A DNA stretch of 64,000 nt from a bacterium (GCA_003577245.1 QEVS01000011.1:28870-92869); one strand, 5' to 3'; positions 9,213 through 17,949 are shown, numbered from the stretch's first letter. Translations and numbers: made by a program. Notes: a model not told the origin generated them from the sequence alone.

Positions 9213-9827
9213 ATGACCAGCGTGGCACGCCGGACCATGGTTGCCTTCATCGGAGCGTTCGTTGCCGGAGCGCTACTCGCCGGCGCCTGCGGAGGCGGTT
9301 CCAGCAAGGACGATGGCGCGCCGGGGCAGCGCGTGACCGACCCGGCAAAGGTCCCGAGTTCGACGCCCATCGGCAACACGCTCACGTACCAGATCCGGAA
9401 CGACGTCATCATTGCCCCCGACGGCAGCGACGCGCCCGTGTCGAGTGGCTCGACCCCGGTCTCAGGGTCGAAGAGCTACACGGTGAAGCCGGGCGACAAC
9501 TGCGGGGCCATTGCGGCGGAGTTCGGCATCACCGTTGCCGAGCTCCTGAAGGCGAACCGCACCATCGACGAGAACTGTTCGAATCTCCGTCCCGGAGACG
9601 TGCTCAAGATCCCGGGTGGTTCCACGGGCGGGACGACGGGCGGAGGCGCCACGGCGGGCACGCCGACTCCGAAGCCCAGCGGCAAGGAGTACACGGTGCA
9701 GTCAGGGGACACCTGCAATGCCATCGCGCAGAGCTATGGCGTGGACCTGCAGAAGCTGATTGCGCTGAACAACCTCGACCCGGAGTGCCTCAACCTGCAG
9801 GTGGGCCAGAAGATAAAGATCCCCTAA
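9213..9827 (+). CDS. LysM-repeat lipoprotein
   Basis: 204 residues. A signal segment ends in LLAGACGGG, a probable lipobox with the acylated cysteine near residue 25. Two LysM domains follow, beginning SYTVKPGDNCGAIAAEF and EYTVQSGDTCNAIAQSYG, joined by a Gly/Thr/Pro-rich linker; both end in the usual I-x-I-P. LysM modules bind N-acetylglucosamine-containing glycans such as peptidoglycan. No catalytic domain is attached, so it may be a wall-binding or adaptor protein. Each LysM carries an extra cysteine pair (DNC...ENC, DTC...PEC), suggesting disulfide-stabilised folds outside the membrane. Its TAA stop overlaps the TAG stop of the convergent gene. Confidence 0.88.
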   Translation: MTSVARRTMVAFIGAFVAGALLAGACGGGSSKDDGAPGQRVTDPAKVPSSTPIGNTLTYQIRNDVIIAPDGSDAPVSSGSTPVSGSKSYTVKPGDNCGAIAAEFGITVAELLKANRTIDENCSNLRPGDVLKIPGGSTGGTTGGGATAGTPTPKPSGKEYTVQSGDTCNAIAQSYGVDLQKLIALNNLDPECLNLQVGQKIKIP

Positions 9828-10054
9828 GGCCGGGCTTCAGCGACCTGCTCTTCGGCGCGGCCGCTGCGCTCGCGGAGAAGCACTTCGGCCAGGCGCTCGG
9901 CCGGAACCCCGAGCATGCGCGCCGCGTCACCGATGCGGAACTCGAGATGTTCCCGCGAAAGGCCCGCTTCCTGGAGCCTCACCAGCGCACCGGGCCGGTT
10001 GCGAAGGGCTTCGTAGATTGATGCATTCGCCGGATAACGAACTGCCGATTCCAT
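9824..10054 (-). CDS. Small helical protein, possibly ScdA N-terminal/DUF1858-like
   Basis: 76 residues starting at an ATG preceded by GGGGGGAAG. The sequence IYEALRNRPGALVRLQEAGL ... IGDAARMLGVPAERLAEVL resembles the short helical domain seen at the N-terminus of ScdA/RIC-type and DUF1858 proteins, but the cysteine pair of those families is absent, so the assignment is weak. It converges with the LysM gene, and the two stop codons overlap by 2 nt (TAG at 9824-9826 on the minus strand, TAA at 9825-9827 on the plus strand). Confidence 0.6.
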   Translation of the reverse strand: MESAVRYPANASIYEALRNRPGALVRLQEAGLSREHLEFRIGDAARMLGVPAERLAEVLLRERSGRAEEQVAEARP

Positions 10055-10248
10055 TTTGACTTCCCCCCGGATTCCGCCATCCCTGTTGCTTTGCGATTGG
10101 CGCCGGAGCCGGTGCGGCCGCGGCTTCGAATGAGGATACATCTACGAACTGGCCTTGGGAGCACCCTGATGTGGAAGATTCACACTTCCGATGGGAGGAT
10201 TCACGGGACGGTCACCTTCGACGTTGGTGCCCGGCGTGTCTCGCGGAC

Positions 10249-11454
10249 TTAGCCGATTTCGGCGAGGACCTCGGCCGTGTGCTCACCGAGCATTGGCGCC
10301 GGGCGGCGCAGCGACCACGGCGTGGCGCTAAACACGTAGGGGGCGCCGGGCATGACTGCGTCTTCACCAACGCCCTCACCGCGAGTCCCAACGAAGAATC
10401 CACGGTCCCAGAAGTGCTGGTCTCCAAGGGTCTCATCCGGGGAGCGCACGACGCCCCAGGCCTGGTCGCGCTCCTGGCCACCGTGGTAGACGTACTCCGC
10501 ATCGTGCGCAGCGATGAAGCGGGCTGTCTCGGCCATTATCTCCTCGGCTTCAGCGTTTCCGCGCCCGGGCTGGCGGTTCTGCGGGCTGTCGAAGCGAGGG
10601 TCATCGAACTGGTGCCCAAAACCTTCGGACCTGTACCACTGCTTCACCTTCGCCCAGCTGGCGTTATCGCGGCCAACTCCAAAGCAGAGGATGTGGCGGC
10701 CATCCCGGGCCATGAAGAGCCATGGCTCGGTCCGGCGGTGGGCGGCGTGGCGCCCGGTCTGGCGGATGACGTCGAGGCGCTTGTAGAACCAGTAGGGCAT
10801 CCCCACTTCGACGGTACAGCTCAGCGCCTCATGCATCGCGCAGTCGATGTACTGGCCCTCCCCGGTGGCATCGCGGTGGAGCAGGGCGGCCATGATGCCC
10901 ATGGCGGCGAAGTGGCAGGTGGTGTTGTAGCCCTGGTCGCCGTGGCCACGGATTGGGGGCGCGCCGGGTGCGTCCTCCGGGTCGTAGCCGTTCATCCGCA
11001 TGGGGCCGCCAAGCGCCAGCCCCACAAGGTCCGAGGACTTCCATTGTGCCCACGGCCCATCCTGGCCGAAGGGCGTGATCGAACACATGATCAGGCCGGG
11101 ATTGCCCTCGGAGAGGTCCTCGAAGCCGAGTCCAAGGCCGGAAAGGTAACCAGGCGCCTGTGATTCGATCACGATCTCGGCCCGGGCGGCAAGCTTCCGG
11201 AAGTTCTCCCGGTCGTCATCCTTTTCCAGGTCGAGCACCACGGAACGCTTGTTGGTGTTGTGGTACCAGAAGTTGAGGGAACGGTTCGGACCGGGGATAT
11301 CCCTGACGAACGGCCCGACGGCGCGCGCCGGCGAGCCACCGGGTGGTTCGACCTTGATGACCTCGGCGCCCATGTCGGCAAGCAGCTTACCGGCGAGCTG
11401 GCCGAGCTCGTCGCAGAGCTCGACAACGCGGACCCCGGCCAGCGGACCGCTCAC
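10249..11454 (-). CDS. CaiB/BaiF family (class III) CoA-transferase, second of a pair
   Basis: 401 residues. N-terminal GVRVVELCDELGQLAGKLLADMGAEVIKVEPP and the later GEGQYIDCAMHEAL, whose aspartate is the position acylated in class III CoA-transferases, identify the family. These enzymes move CoA between carboxylic acids. The GTG start overlaps the stop of the upstream CoA-transferase by 4 nt (GTGA), which implies translational coupling and perhaps a heteromeric enzyme, as known for succinyl-CoA:malate or benzylsuccinate CoA-transferases. The N-terminal active-site region differs from the partner (ELCDELGQ against DLTWIIAG), so the two may not be equivalent subunits. Substrate unknown. Confidence 0.9.
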   Translation of the reverse strand: MSGPLAGVRVVELCDELGQLAGKLLADMGAEVIKVEPPGGSPARAVGPFVRDIPGPNRSLNFWYHNTNKRSVVLDLEKDDDRENFRKLAARAEIVIESQAPGYLSGLGLGFEDLSEGNPGLIMCSITPFGQDGPWAQWKSSDLVGLALGGPMRMNGYDPEDAPGAPPIRGHGDQGYNTTCHFAAMGIMAALLHRDATGEGQYIDCAMHEALSCTVEVGMPYWFYKRLDVIRQTGRHAAHRRTEPWLFMARDGRHILCFGVGRDNASWAKVKQWYRSEGFGHQFDDPRFDSPQNRQPGRGNAEAEEIMAETARFIAAHDAEYVYHGGQERDQAWGVVRSPDETLGDQHFWDRGFFVGTRGEGVGEDAVMPGAPYVFSATPWSLRRPAPMLGEHTAEVLAEIG

Positions 11455-12686
11455 ATGAACACTCCTGCGGCCTCGTGCTCGGCAATCTCGTCCGCTGACA
11501 TCCCGAGCACTTCGGCCATCACTGCGTGCGTGTGCTCGCCAATGAGTGGCGAAGCGGTGCGAAGCGTCCCGGGGGTCAGGGAGAGCTTCGGCACGACACC
11601 GTCGAACTCGCATTCGCCCATCTCGGCGTGGGGCAGCGTGTGCCACCAGTCACGGGAGGCGAGCTGCGGGTCGCGAGTGGCACGGTCGCTCGGCGCCTGG
11701 CATACGCCCGCGCGAACGCCGGCTGCCTGCAGGATCTGCATGGCCTCGTAGTCCTCGAACTCGCTCGTCCATGTCTCAATGCGCGCGTCGAGCTCATCCT
11801 GGTGTGCCAGCCGTCCCGCGTTGGTGGCGAACCTCTCATCGAGCGCCCAGTCCGGGCTGTCCATTGCCCGGACCATGGCAAGCCATTCCGCGTCGTTCAT
11901 GACGGCAACAGCCAGCCAGCGGTCTTCCCCGGCGCAGGCATAGGTGTTGTGAGGCGCCACCGCTGGTTCCCAGGCGCGGTTTCCCGGCGGCATGCCTTCC
12001 CGGCGCGCCGAACGGCCGTTCACGGTCTTATCGAGAATCGAAGGCCCGGTGAGCACAATCCCCGCTTCAACCTGCGAGAGGTCGATGTGCTGCCCCTTGC
12101 CGGTGCGGTTGCGGTGGTGCAGGGCCATCATGATGCCGATCGCCGCGTAATAGCCCGCGGTGTGGTCCATGTAGCTGTAGCCCCATCCGGCGGGAGGCTT
12201 GCCCGGCAGGCCCGACATGAAGGTGAGGCCGCACAGCGCCTGAGCAGTTGGGCCCCAGGTGACGAAGTCCCGGTCGCGCCCGCTATGGCCAAAGCCCGAA
12301 AGCGAACAGTAGATTATGTCCTCTTTGATGGCCTTCAGGTCCGGGTAATCCAGGCCCCATGAGGTCATGACGCCGCTGGAAAAGTTCTCTACGACGACAT
12401 CACTGGCGGCGATGAGACGTTTCAGAACCTCCATCCCGCCGGGGTGGCGAACGTTGAGCAGGATGCTCTTCTTGTTGCGGTTGAAGTAGTTGAAGAAGCC
12501 GGAGTTGTTGAGCGTGGGGCTATCCCCGGCAATCGGGCGGCCCAGGCGGATGGAGTCGACCGCCTGCCCGTGCTCGACACGGATCACCTCGGCGCCGAAG
12601 TCGGCCAGGAAACGGGTGGCCGTGGGTCCGGCGATGATCCAGGTGAGATCGCAGACGCGGATTCCTTGCAGCGGCAGGGTCGTCAC
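11451..12686 (-). CDS. CaiB/BaiF family (class III) CoA-transferase, first of a pair
   Basis: 411 residues from GTG at 12686 (an in-frame TTG at 12716 would add ten residues). It opens with LPLQGIRVCDLTWIIAGPTA, the typical family N-terminus, continues with FLADFGAEVIRVEH, and has the active-site GKGQHIDLSQVEAG with its conserved aspartate. With the overlapping downstream gene it probably forms a heteromer or paired activity in the catabolism of an organic acid. The preceding alcohol dehydrogenase gene on the same strand may act in the same route, but a terminator-like hairpin lies between them. Confidence 0.9.
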   Translation of the reverse strand: MTTLPLQGIRVCDLTWIIAGPTATRFLADFGAEVIRVEHGQAVDSIRLGRPIAGDSPTLNNSGFFNYFNRNKKSILLNVRHPGGMEVLKRLIAASDVVVENFSSGVMTSWGLDYPDLKAIKEDIIYCSLSGFGHSGRDRDFVTWGPTAQALCGLTFMSGLPGKPPAGWGYSYMDHTAGYYAAIGIMMALHHRNRTGKGQHIDLSQVEAGIVLTGPSILDKTVNGRSARREGMPPGNRAWEPAVAPHNTYACAGEDRWLAVAVMNDAEWLAMVRAMDSPDWALDERFATNAGRLAHQDELDARIETWTSEFEDYEAMQILQAAGVRAGVCQAPSDRATRDPQLASRDWWHTLPHAEMGECEFDGVVPKLSLTPGTLRTASPLIGEHTHAVMAEVLGMSADEIAEHEAAGVFM

Positions 12687-12752
12687 GAGGGCTGATTCTA
12701 CGCGACCCGCCAGCAAAGGCCAGTCTGCCGGGGGCCAGCGTCACATTGACGG

Positions 12753-12775
12753 AAAGGGCGCCCTTGCGAGCGCCC
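12753..12775 (-). terminator. Terminator-like hairpin after the alcohol dehydrogenase gene
   Basis: On the minus strand GGGCGC, an 8-nt loop, GCGCCC, then TTTCC. It lies 33 nt beyond the dehydrogenase stop, and would separate that gene from the CoA-transferase pair. Confidence 0.55.
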
Positions 12776-12807
12776 CCGGACACTGGTTGCCGTCTGTGGG
12801 CGGCGGG

Positions 12808-13881
12808 TCAGTCGAAGCGCAGCACGCTCCGGTTCACTTCGCCCTTCTTGAGGGCGTCGTATGCTTCGTTGATTTCGGAGAGCCTGTACTGGCGGGTGAT
12901 GAGCTCGTCGATCTTCAGCCGCTTCTGCCGGTAGAGCTCCATCAGCCACGGCATGTCGTAGGTCTGGCGGGTTGAGCCATAGAAGCTGCCGATGATGCCC
13001 TTTTCGCGGAGGAACATGGCGCCCGGCACGGAAACCATCTGGGTCACCGGGATCATCCCGACGATCACGGCCCGGCCACCGGCCCTCGTCATGTGGAAGC
13101 ACTGCTCCGCTGTCTTGGCGAGGCCAATTGCTTCGAAAGCGAAGTCCACGCCGCCACCTGTCATGCCCAGCACCCTGCCGACAGGGTCTTCCTGGGAGGC
13201 GTCGATGACATCGGTCGCGCCGAACTCCCGCGCCGCTGCAAGCTTGTTCTCGAAGACGTCCACGGCGATGATGCGCGCGGCCCCGGCAAGGGCGGCTCCC
13301 TGGATGACATTGAGCCCGACGCCGCCGCAGCCGATGACCACTACCGTGGAGCCAACGGGCACCTTTGCGGTGTTGGCGACGGCCCCCACGCCGGTCATCA
13401 CGCTGCATCCCACGAGCGCTGCGGCCTCCATGGGCACACCATCGGGTACGTGGACGCAGGCGTTCTCGCTCACGAGCTGGTATTCGGCGAAGGCCGACAT
13501 ATTGGCGAACTGGGCCATTGGGTTGCCGTTGAGCTTGAGCCTGTCGCCGCGGCCAAGTGCGGCGCTCCCGGAACAGAGAAACGGCTTCCCGGTCACGCAG
13601 AAGTCGCAGTTGCCACACGAGGCAACGAAGGCGACCACGACCCGGTCTCCCGGCTTGACGCGTGTTACACCCGCTCCGACCTTTTCCACCACACCCGCCG
13701 ATTCGTGGCCAAGAACCACCGGCACGGCGACGGGATATGAACCTTCCATGAAGTGAAGGTCCGAATGGCAAACGCCACTGGCGCTTGTCTTGATGAGCAC
13801 CTCTCCGGCTCGGGGCTCATCGACCTGGACATCTTCAATCACGAGGGGCTGACCGACCCCATACATGACGGCTGCTTTCAC
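12808..13881 (-). CDS. Zinc-dependent alcohol dehydrogenase, class III-like MDR family
   Basis: 357 residues. The catalytic zinc ligands are in SGVCHSDLHF and VVLGHESAG; the structural zinc lobe is complete as CGNCDFCVTGKPFLC (four cysteines). The Rossmann motif GCGGVGLNVIQGA binds NAD(P). It oxidises an alcohol or reduces an aldehyde; features fit the NDMA/mycothiol-type or generic long-chain MDR alcohol dehydrogenases, and I cannot choose. The GTG start at 13881 is decided by a good ribosome site, GGAGG seven bases upstream; the open frame 20 codons longer lacks one. A terminator-like hairpin follows the gene. Confidence 0.92.
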   Translation of the reverse strand: MKAAVMYGVGQPLVIEDVQVDEPRAGEVLIKTSASGVCHSDLHFMEGSYPVAVPVVLGHESAGVVEKVGAGVTRVKPGDRVVVAFVASCGNCDFCVTGKPFLCSGSAALGRGDRLKLNGNPMAQFANMSAFAEYQLVSENACVHVPDGVPMEAAALVGCSVMTGVGAVANTAKVPVGSTVVVIGCGGVGLNVIQGAALAGAARIIAVDVFENKLAAAREFGATDVIDASQEDPVGRVLGMTGGGVDFAFEAIGLAKTAEQCFHMTRAGGRAVIVGMIPVTQMVSVPGAMFLREKGIIGSFYGSTRQTYDMPWLMELYRQKRLKIDELITRQYRLSEINEAYDALKKGEVNRSVLRFD

Positions 13882-13950
13882 CCGTGTACCTCCAGCCAGA
13901 TGTGGCACCGGATTGTTGGGCGAATCAGGAACGCCTGTCAAACCAGAGGG

Positions 13951-14397
13951 CTACGCCGGAGCTCCCCCGGCAGCCGGGGCCACGCCCGCGATGTCCAGGA
14001 GCTCAACCTCAAGGCTCAGCGCCTTTCCCGCCAGCGGGTGGTTGCCATCGACCACCACAAAGGAACCGGTGATTTCGATCACTGCCATTGGGGCGCCATC
14101 GACACGGAGGATATCGCCCTCTTCGGCTTCCGGAGGAACCCGGTCGCGCTCGATCTCGGTTACGCGGCGCTCATCGCGGAGGCCAAAGGCGCGTTCCGGC
14201 GAAACGTCCACCGAACGTACTTCGCCAACGCTCATCCCGGTCACGGCGTCCTCCAGCCCCGGGATGACCGTGTGCCGGCCAACGACGAACGAAAGCGGTT
14301 CGTTCGTCTCGCGCGTCGAATCCAGGAGCTCGCCCGTTCCCGCGACTCGCGCAACAAGGTGCAGGCTGACAGTGTCCCCTTCGAGAACGCGGCGCAT
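13951..14397 (-). CDS. FKBP-type peptidyl-prolyl isomerase, SlyD-like
   Basis: 148 residues. MRRVLEGDTVSLHLVAR, then GELLDSTRETNEPLSFVVG and VIPGLEDAVTGMSVGEVRS, match the SlyD class in which an insert-in-flap domain interrupts the FKBP fold; PVNPLAGK-like text appears as GNHPLAGKALSLEVELLDI. The histidine-rich metal-binding tail of E. coli SlyD is missing, as is common outside enterics. It catalyses prolyl isomerisation and chaperones folding in the cytoplasm. ATG is preceded by GGAGGGG. It diverges from clpP with about 200 nt between them. Confidence 0.92.
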   Translation of the reverse strand: MRRVLEGDTVSLHLVARVAGTGELLDSTRETNEPLSFVVGRHTVIPGLEDAVTGMSVGEVRSVDVSPERAFGLRDERRVTEIERDRVPPEAEEGDILRVDGAPMAVIEITGSFVVVDGNHPLAGKALSLEVELLDIAGVAPAAGGAPA

Positions 14398-14601
14398 CTA
14401 CCCCTCCAATCCGAAAAGCCAGGAAGTCCTGCGCGGGTGACGGTAGACGACGCCCCGCGCCCGGCCCCGGTGGCAGGCTACCATGCAGCCTCAGGCGCCA
14501 CAACGAGCGTGGGCGGCGACGAATGGGCTCATCCCGCGCGCCTTTGCGATTGAGGCGGGGAAACCGCACACTGAATCTCAGGAACACCGGGAGCTGGCCC
14601 C

Positions 14602-15210
14602 ATGAGCATCGACCGCATCTACGACATCATGCCCTTCGTCATCGAGTCCGATGGACGGCGGGAGCGCGCGTATGACATCTACTCGCTGCTGCTGAAGGAG
14701 CGCATCGTGTTCCTCGGGACGCCGATCGATGCCATGGTGGCCAACGTCATCATCGCGCAGCTTCTCTACCTGGCCCGCGAAGACGACGAGAAGGACATCA
14801 TGATGTACATCAACTCGCCGGGCGGGAGCGTGACGGCGGGCCTCGCCATCTACGACACCATGCGCCTCATAAGGCCCAAGGTTTCCACTGTGTGCATCGG
14901 CCTCGCAGCAAGCATGGGCACGGTACTCCTCACGGCGGGCACCAAGGGGAAGCGCTTCGTTCTCCCCAACTCGACGGTCCATCTGCACCAGGTGCTGGGT
15001 GGCGCCCAGGGTCAGGCGCGGGACATCGAAATCCAGGCGCGTGAGACGCTCCGGCTGCAGAAGGTGCTGCGTACCATCATCGCCGAGTGCACGGGACAGC
15101 CCATGGAGCGTATCGAGCAGGATACCGACCGCGACTTCTGGCTCGACCCGGTGGCCGCGAAAGAGTACGGACTCGTGGATGAGGTGCTGGAACGCGCCCC
15201 CAGGGGGTAG
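14602..15210 (+). CDS. clpP: ATP-dependent Clp protease proteolytic subunit
   Basis: 202 residues, normal length. The catalytic serine is in [14 protein letters not shown] and the histidine in [12 protein letters not shown]; the aspartate follows in the DTDRDFWL region. The motif [22 protein letters not shown] is the ClpP handle/oxyanion region. The enzyme forms a double heptamer degrading proteins delivered by ClpX or ClpC. No Clp ATPase gene is adjacent here; the next gene is leuS behind a long leader. GGGAG lies 10 nt before the ATG. Confidence 0.97.
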   Translation: MSIDRIYDIMPFVIESDGRRERAYDIYSLLLKERIVFLGTPIDAMVANVIIAQLLYLAREDDEKDIMMYINSPGGSVTAGLAIYDTMRLIRPKVSTVCIGLAASMGTVLLTAGTKGKRFVLPNSTVHLHQVLGGAQGQARDIEIQARETLRLQKVLRTIIAECTGQPMERIEQDTDRDFWLDPVAAKEYGLVDEVLERAPRG

Positions 15211-15242
15211 CGGCCGGGATGCGGCTTCATACCGCCCGGCTG

Positions 15243-15271
15243 GTGACGGTGCAGGGCCGATTCGCTACGAT
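15243..15271 (+). promoter_or_regulatory. Predicted leuS promoter
   Basis: A -35-like GTGACG (15243-15248), a 17-bp spacer and a -10 box TACGAT (15266-15271). It would start transcription near 15278, giving a leader of about 230 nt before leuS. Confidence 0.5.
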
Positions 15272-15289
15272 GCACGCAATCAGCGTGCA
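15271..15289. promoter_or_regulatory. Inverted repeat over the predicted leuS transcription start
   Basis: TGCACGC, 5-nt spacer, GCGTGCA: a perfect 7-bp inverted repeat touching the -10 box, with a further half-site TGCACG at 15295-15300. It looks like an operator, though it could instead be a hairpin at the transcript's 5' end. Confidence 0.4.
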
Positions 15290-15336
15290 GGATCTGCACG
15301 AATCGCAGCAGTGAAGAGATGACCGGGAGCCAGTTC

Positions 15337-15426
15337 ATGCCCAACGGCTGTAACACGCCCGCCCACCGGGACGGCCTGCCCGGGCCGTGGCTCGCGCTCA
15401 TCCTTACCCCGCCCCGCGGCGAGTAG
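15337..15426 (+). CDS. Candidate leucine leader peptide of leuS (29 aa)
   Basis: A 29-codon frame, MPNGCNTPAHRDGL then PGPWLALILTPPRGE and TAG, with GGGAG seven bases before the ATG. Four leucine codons occur, three within five residues (L19, L21, L23 by my count), next to W18 and I22. The stop codon lies inside the loop of a strong hairpin (15411-15436). A short ORF rich in the cognate amino acid, followed by a hairpin and then an aminoacyl-tRNA synthetase gene, is the layout of ribosome-mediated attenuation. No T-box core (TGGNACCGCG-like) is visible in this leader. This is inference; the peptide itself has no known homologue that I recall. Confidence 0.5.
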   Translation: MPNGCNTPAHRDGLPGPWLALILTPPRGE

Positions 15427-15436
15427 CCGGCGGGGC
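15411..15436 (+). terminator. Attenuator-like hairpin between leader peptide and leuS
   Basis: GCCCCGCGGC, loop GAGTA, then GCC, a bulged G and GCGGGGC form about 10 bp of stem. No U-tract follows, so it may act through Rho, pausing, or effects on leuS translation, or with a competing upstream pairing around 15370-15390 rather than as a classical terminator. Confidence 0.45.
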
Positions 15437-15504
15437 GTTGCCTCACCACGGCGGCGCGCCAGCCGCCTTCATCCAGCCCATCAAGCCTGACGAGGTGAAC
15501 GATC

Positions 15505-17949
15505 GTGTCCGATCGCTATGATTTCCGCGCCATCGAGGGCAAGTGGCAGGCCCGTTGGGAGGCCGCCCACTTACACCACGCCCCCGATGACGATGCGCGG
15601 CCCAGGTGGTACGCGCTGACAATGTTCCCTTACACCTCCGGTGACCTGCACACCGGCCACTGGTACGCAATGGCCCCCAGCGACACCGCCGCCCGCTACC
15701 GGCGCATGCAGGGCTACAACGTCATGTTCCCCATCGGCTTCGACGCCTTCGGGCTGCCCGCCGAGAACGCCGCCATCGCCCGCAGGATCGACCCGAAGGA
15801 TTGGACCTACGCCAACATCGAGCACATGCGCGGCCAGCTCCGGCGCATGGGGGCCACCTTCGACTGGGAACGCGAGGTAATCACCTGCGACCCGGACTAC
15901 TACCGCTGGACCCAGTGGTGGTTCTTGCAGCTCTACAGGCAGGGTCTCGCGTACCGGGCCGAGGCGGCCGCCAACTGGTGCCCCGGCTGCCACACCGTGC
16001 TTGCCAACGAACAGGTAGTCGACGGCCGCTGCGACCGTTCGGACGATGTGGTAGAGCGGCGCTTCCTGACCCAGTGGTTCTTCCGCATCACCAACTACGC
16101 GGAGGAGCTGCTGCGGTTCGACGGGATCAACTGGCCCGAGCGGATCCGCACGATGCAAACGAACTGGATTGGCCGTTCCGAAGGCGCAATGCTCGACTTC
16201 CCGGTCGACGTAGCCGGGGTCGAAGATCCGCTGAGCGTTTTCACCACCCGGCCCGACACCGTTTACGGCGCCACTTTCATGGTGCTTGCCCCGGAGCACC
16301 GCCTCGTGGACCGGATCACGACGGGGGAGCAACGCCCGGCGGTGGACCGTTACGTGCAGGAAACGGCCCGGCAATCGGAAATCGACCGGCTCTCAACGGA
16401 GAAGGAGAAGACCGGCGTCTTCACGGGCGCCTATGCCATCAACCCCTTCAGCGGCCGCAGAATCCCAATCTGGATTGCGGACTACGTGCTCGTCACCTAC
16501 GGGACTGGCGCGGTGATGGCCGTCCCCGCGCACGATGAGCGCGACTTCGCCTTCGCCCGGAAGTACGGGCTGGAGGTGATTCCAGTCTTCACGCACGAGG
16601 GAACAAACATCTCGCAACCCCTGGAATCGGCCTTCGTCGATGGCGAGCAGATGGTGAATTCGGGGACGTTCGACGGAACGCCCTTCGCGAGTGCGAAGCA
16701 GGCGGTCATCGCTCACGCCGAACGGGAGGGAATCGGGCGGGGAACGGTGAACTACCGCTTGCGCGACTGGCTCATCTCTCGCCAGCGGTACTGGGGTGCG
16801 CCTATTCCAATGATCCACTGCGACGAGCACGGCGTGGTGCCGGTGCCCGAAGAGCAACTTCCCGTGCTGCTCCCGGAGAACGTGCAGTTCGAGCCAACGG
16901 GCCAATCCCCCCTCACGCAGATTGAGGAGTGGGTGAATGTTCCCTGTCCGATTGACGGGAAGCCGGCCAGGCGAGAGACAGACACCCTGGACACCTTCAT
17001 GTGCTCGAGCTGGTACCAGATCCGGTACTGCGACCCGCACAACCAGGAGCAGCCCGTTTCTCCAGAGCTGGCGCGGAAATGGCTGCCCGTTGACCAGTAC
17101 ACCGGCGGCGCAGAGCACGCCGTGATGCACCTGCTCTACACGCGCTTCTTCTGGAAGGCGGCCCGCGACATGGGCATCGTGGAAGGCGACGAGCCAATGC
17201 TGCGCCTCTTCAGCCAGGGCGTGATCCTTGGGCCCGATGGCAATCGCATGTCGAAGAGCCGCGGCAACGTGGTGGCGCCCGACGAGCTCGTCGCCGAGTG
17301 GGGCGCCGACGCTTTTCGCTGCCAGCTCATGTTCGTTGGCCCGTGGGACCAGGGCGGCCCCTACAACCCCACCGGGATGCAAGGGATCATCCGCTGGCTA
17401 AACCGGGCATGGTCGGTTGCCGTGGAAGAGCCGCAATTCGCGGAACTGGCGGGGGCTTCCGAAACGCGCTCCCTTCGCCGGGTTGTACACCGGACAATCC
17501 GGGAGGCAACGGCCGATATGGAGTCGTTCAGCTTCCACACGCTCATCGCGCGGCTGATGGAGCTCACCACGGCCCTGTCCCGCGCCCGCGATGCAGGCCC
17601 GGTCGACCGCGCGGCATGGAACGAGGGGCTGCGGAGCCTTCTCCTGATGATGGCCCCACTAACCCCGCATCTTGCCGAAGAGCTCTGGGAACGGACGGGC
17701 GGATCGTTCAGCGTGCACCAGCAGCTGTGGCCGGCTTTCGACCCCGGACTGGCCCGCGATGAGATGGTCGAGCTCGTGGTGCAGGTGAACGGCAAGGTGC
17801 GGGAACGGATACAGCTTGCAGCGACGGCCAGCGAGGCGGAGGCGCGTGTCGCCGCCCTGGCCTCGGAAAAGGTTCGGCAATGGCTGGACGGGAAGGAACC
17901 GCGCAAGGTGGTCTTCGTCCCGGGCAAGCTCCTGAACCTCGTCCTCTGA
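15505..17949 (+). CDS. leuS: Leucyl-tRNA synthetase
   Basis: 814 residues, the bacterial class I enzyme. The HIGH signature appears as YTSGDLHTGHWYAM, the KMSKS loop as RMSKSRGNVV, and the CP1 editing domain holds FTTRPDTVYGATFMVLAPEH and GTGAVMAVPAHDERDF, with its conserved threonine-rich and aspartate residues for hydrolysis of mischarged tRNA. A zinc-ribbon-like CPGCHTVLANEQV is present. Anticodon-binding and C-terminal domains follow (VQVNGKVRERI). The GTG start is used with CGAGGTG upstream. Expression may respond to leucine supply through the leader described above. Confidence 0.98.
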   Translation: MSDRYDFRAIEGKWQARWEAAHLHHAPDDDARPRWYALTMFPYTSGDLHTGHWYAMAPSDTAARYRRMQGYNVMFPIGFDAFGLPAENAAIARRIDPKDWTYANIEHMRGQLRRMGATFDWEREVITCDPDYYRWTQWWFLQLYRQGLAYRAEAAANWCPGCHTVLANEQVVDGRCDRSDDVVERRFLTQWFFRITNYAEELLRFDGINWPERIRTMQTNWIGRSEGAMLDFPVDVAGVEDPLSVFTTRPDTVYGATFMVLAPEHRLVDRITTGEQRPAVDRYVQETARQSEIDRLSTEKEKTGVFTGAYAINPFSGRRIPIWIADYVLVTYGTGAVMAVPAHDERDFAFARKYGLEVIPVFTHEGTNISQPLESAFVDGEQMVNSGTFDGTPFASAKQAVIAHAEREGIGRGTVNYRLRDWLISRQRYWGAPIPMIHCDEHGVVPVPEEQLPVLLPENVQFEPTGQSPLTQIEEWVNVPCPIDGKPARRETDTLDTFMCSSWYQIRYCDPHNQEQPVSPELARKWLPVDQYTGGAEHAVMHLLYTRFFWKAARDMGIVEGDEPMLRLFSQGVILGPDGNRMSKSRGNVVAPDELVAEWGADAFRCQLMFVGPWDQGGPYNPTGMQGIIRWLNRAWSVAVEEPQFAELAGASETRSLRRVVHRTIREATADMESFSFHTLIARLMELTTALSRARDAGPVDRAAWNEGLRSLLLMMAPLTPHLAEELWERTGGSFSVHQQLWPAFDPGLARDEMVELVVQVNGKVRERIQLAATASEAEARVAALASEKVRQWLDGKEPRKVVFVPGKLLNLVL

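Noticed and set aside
15243..15504. T-box riboswitch upstream of leuS
   Set aside because: No TGGNACCGCG-like antiterminator core and no specifier-loop signature could be found; a leader peptide explains the region better.
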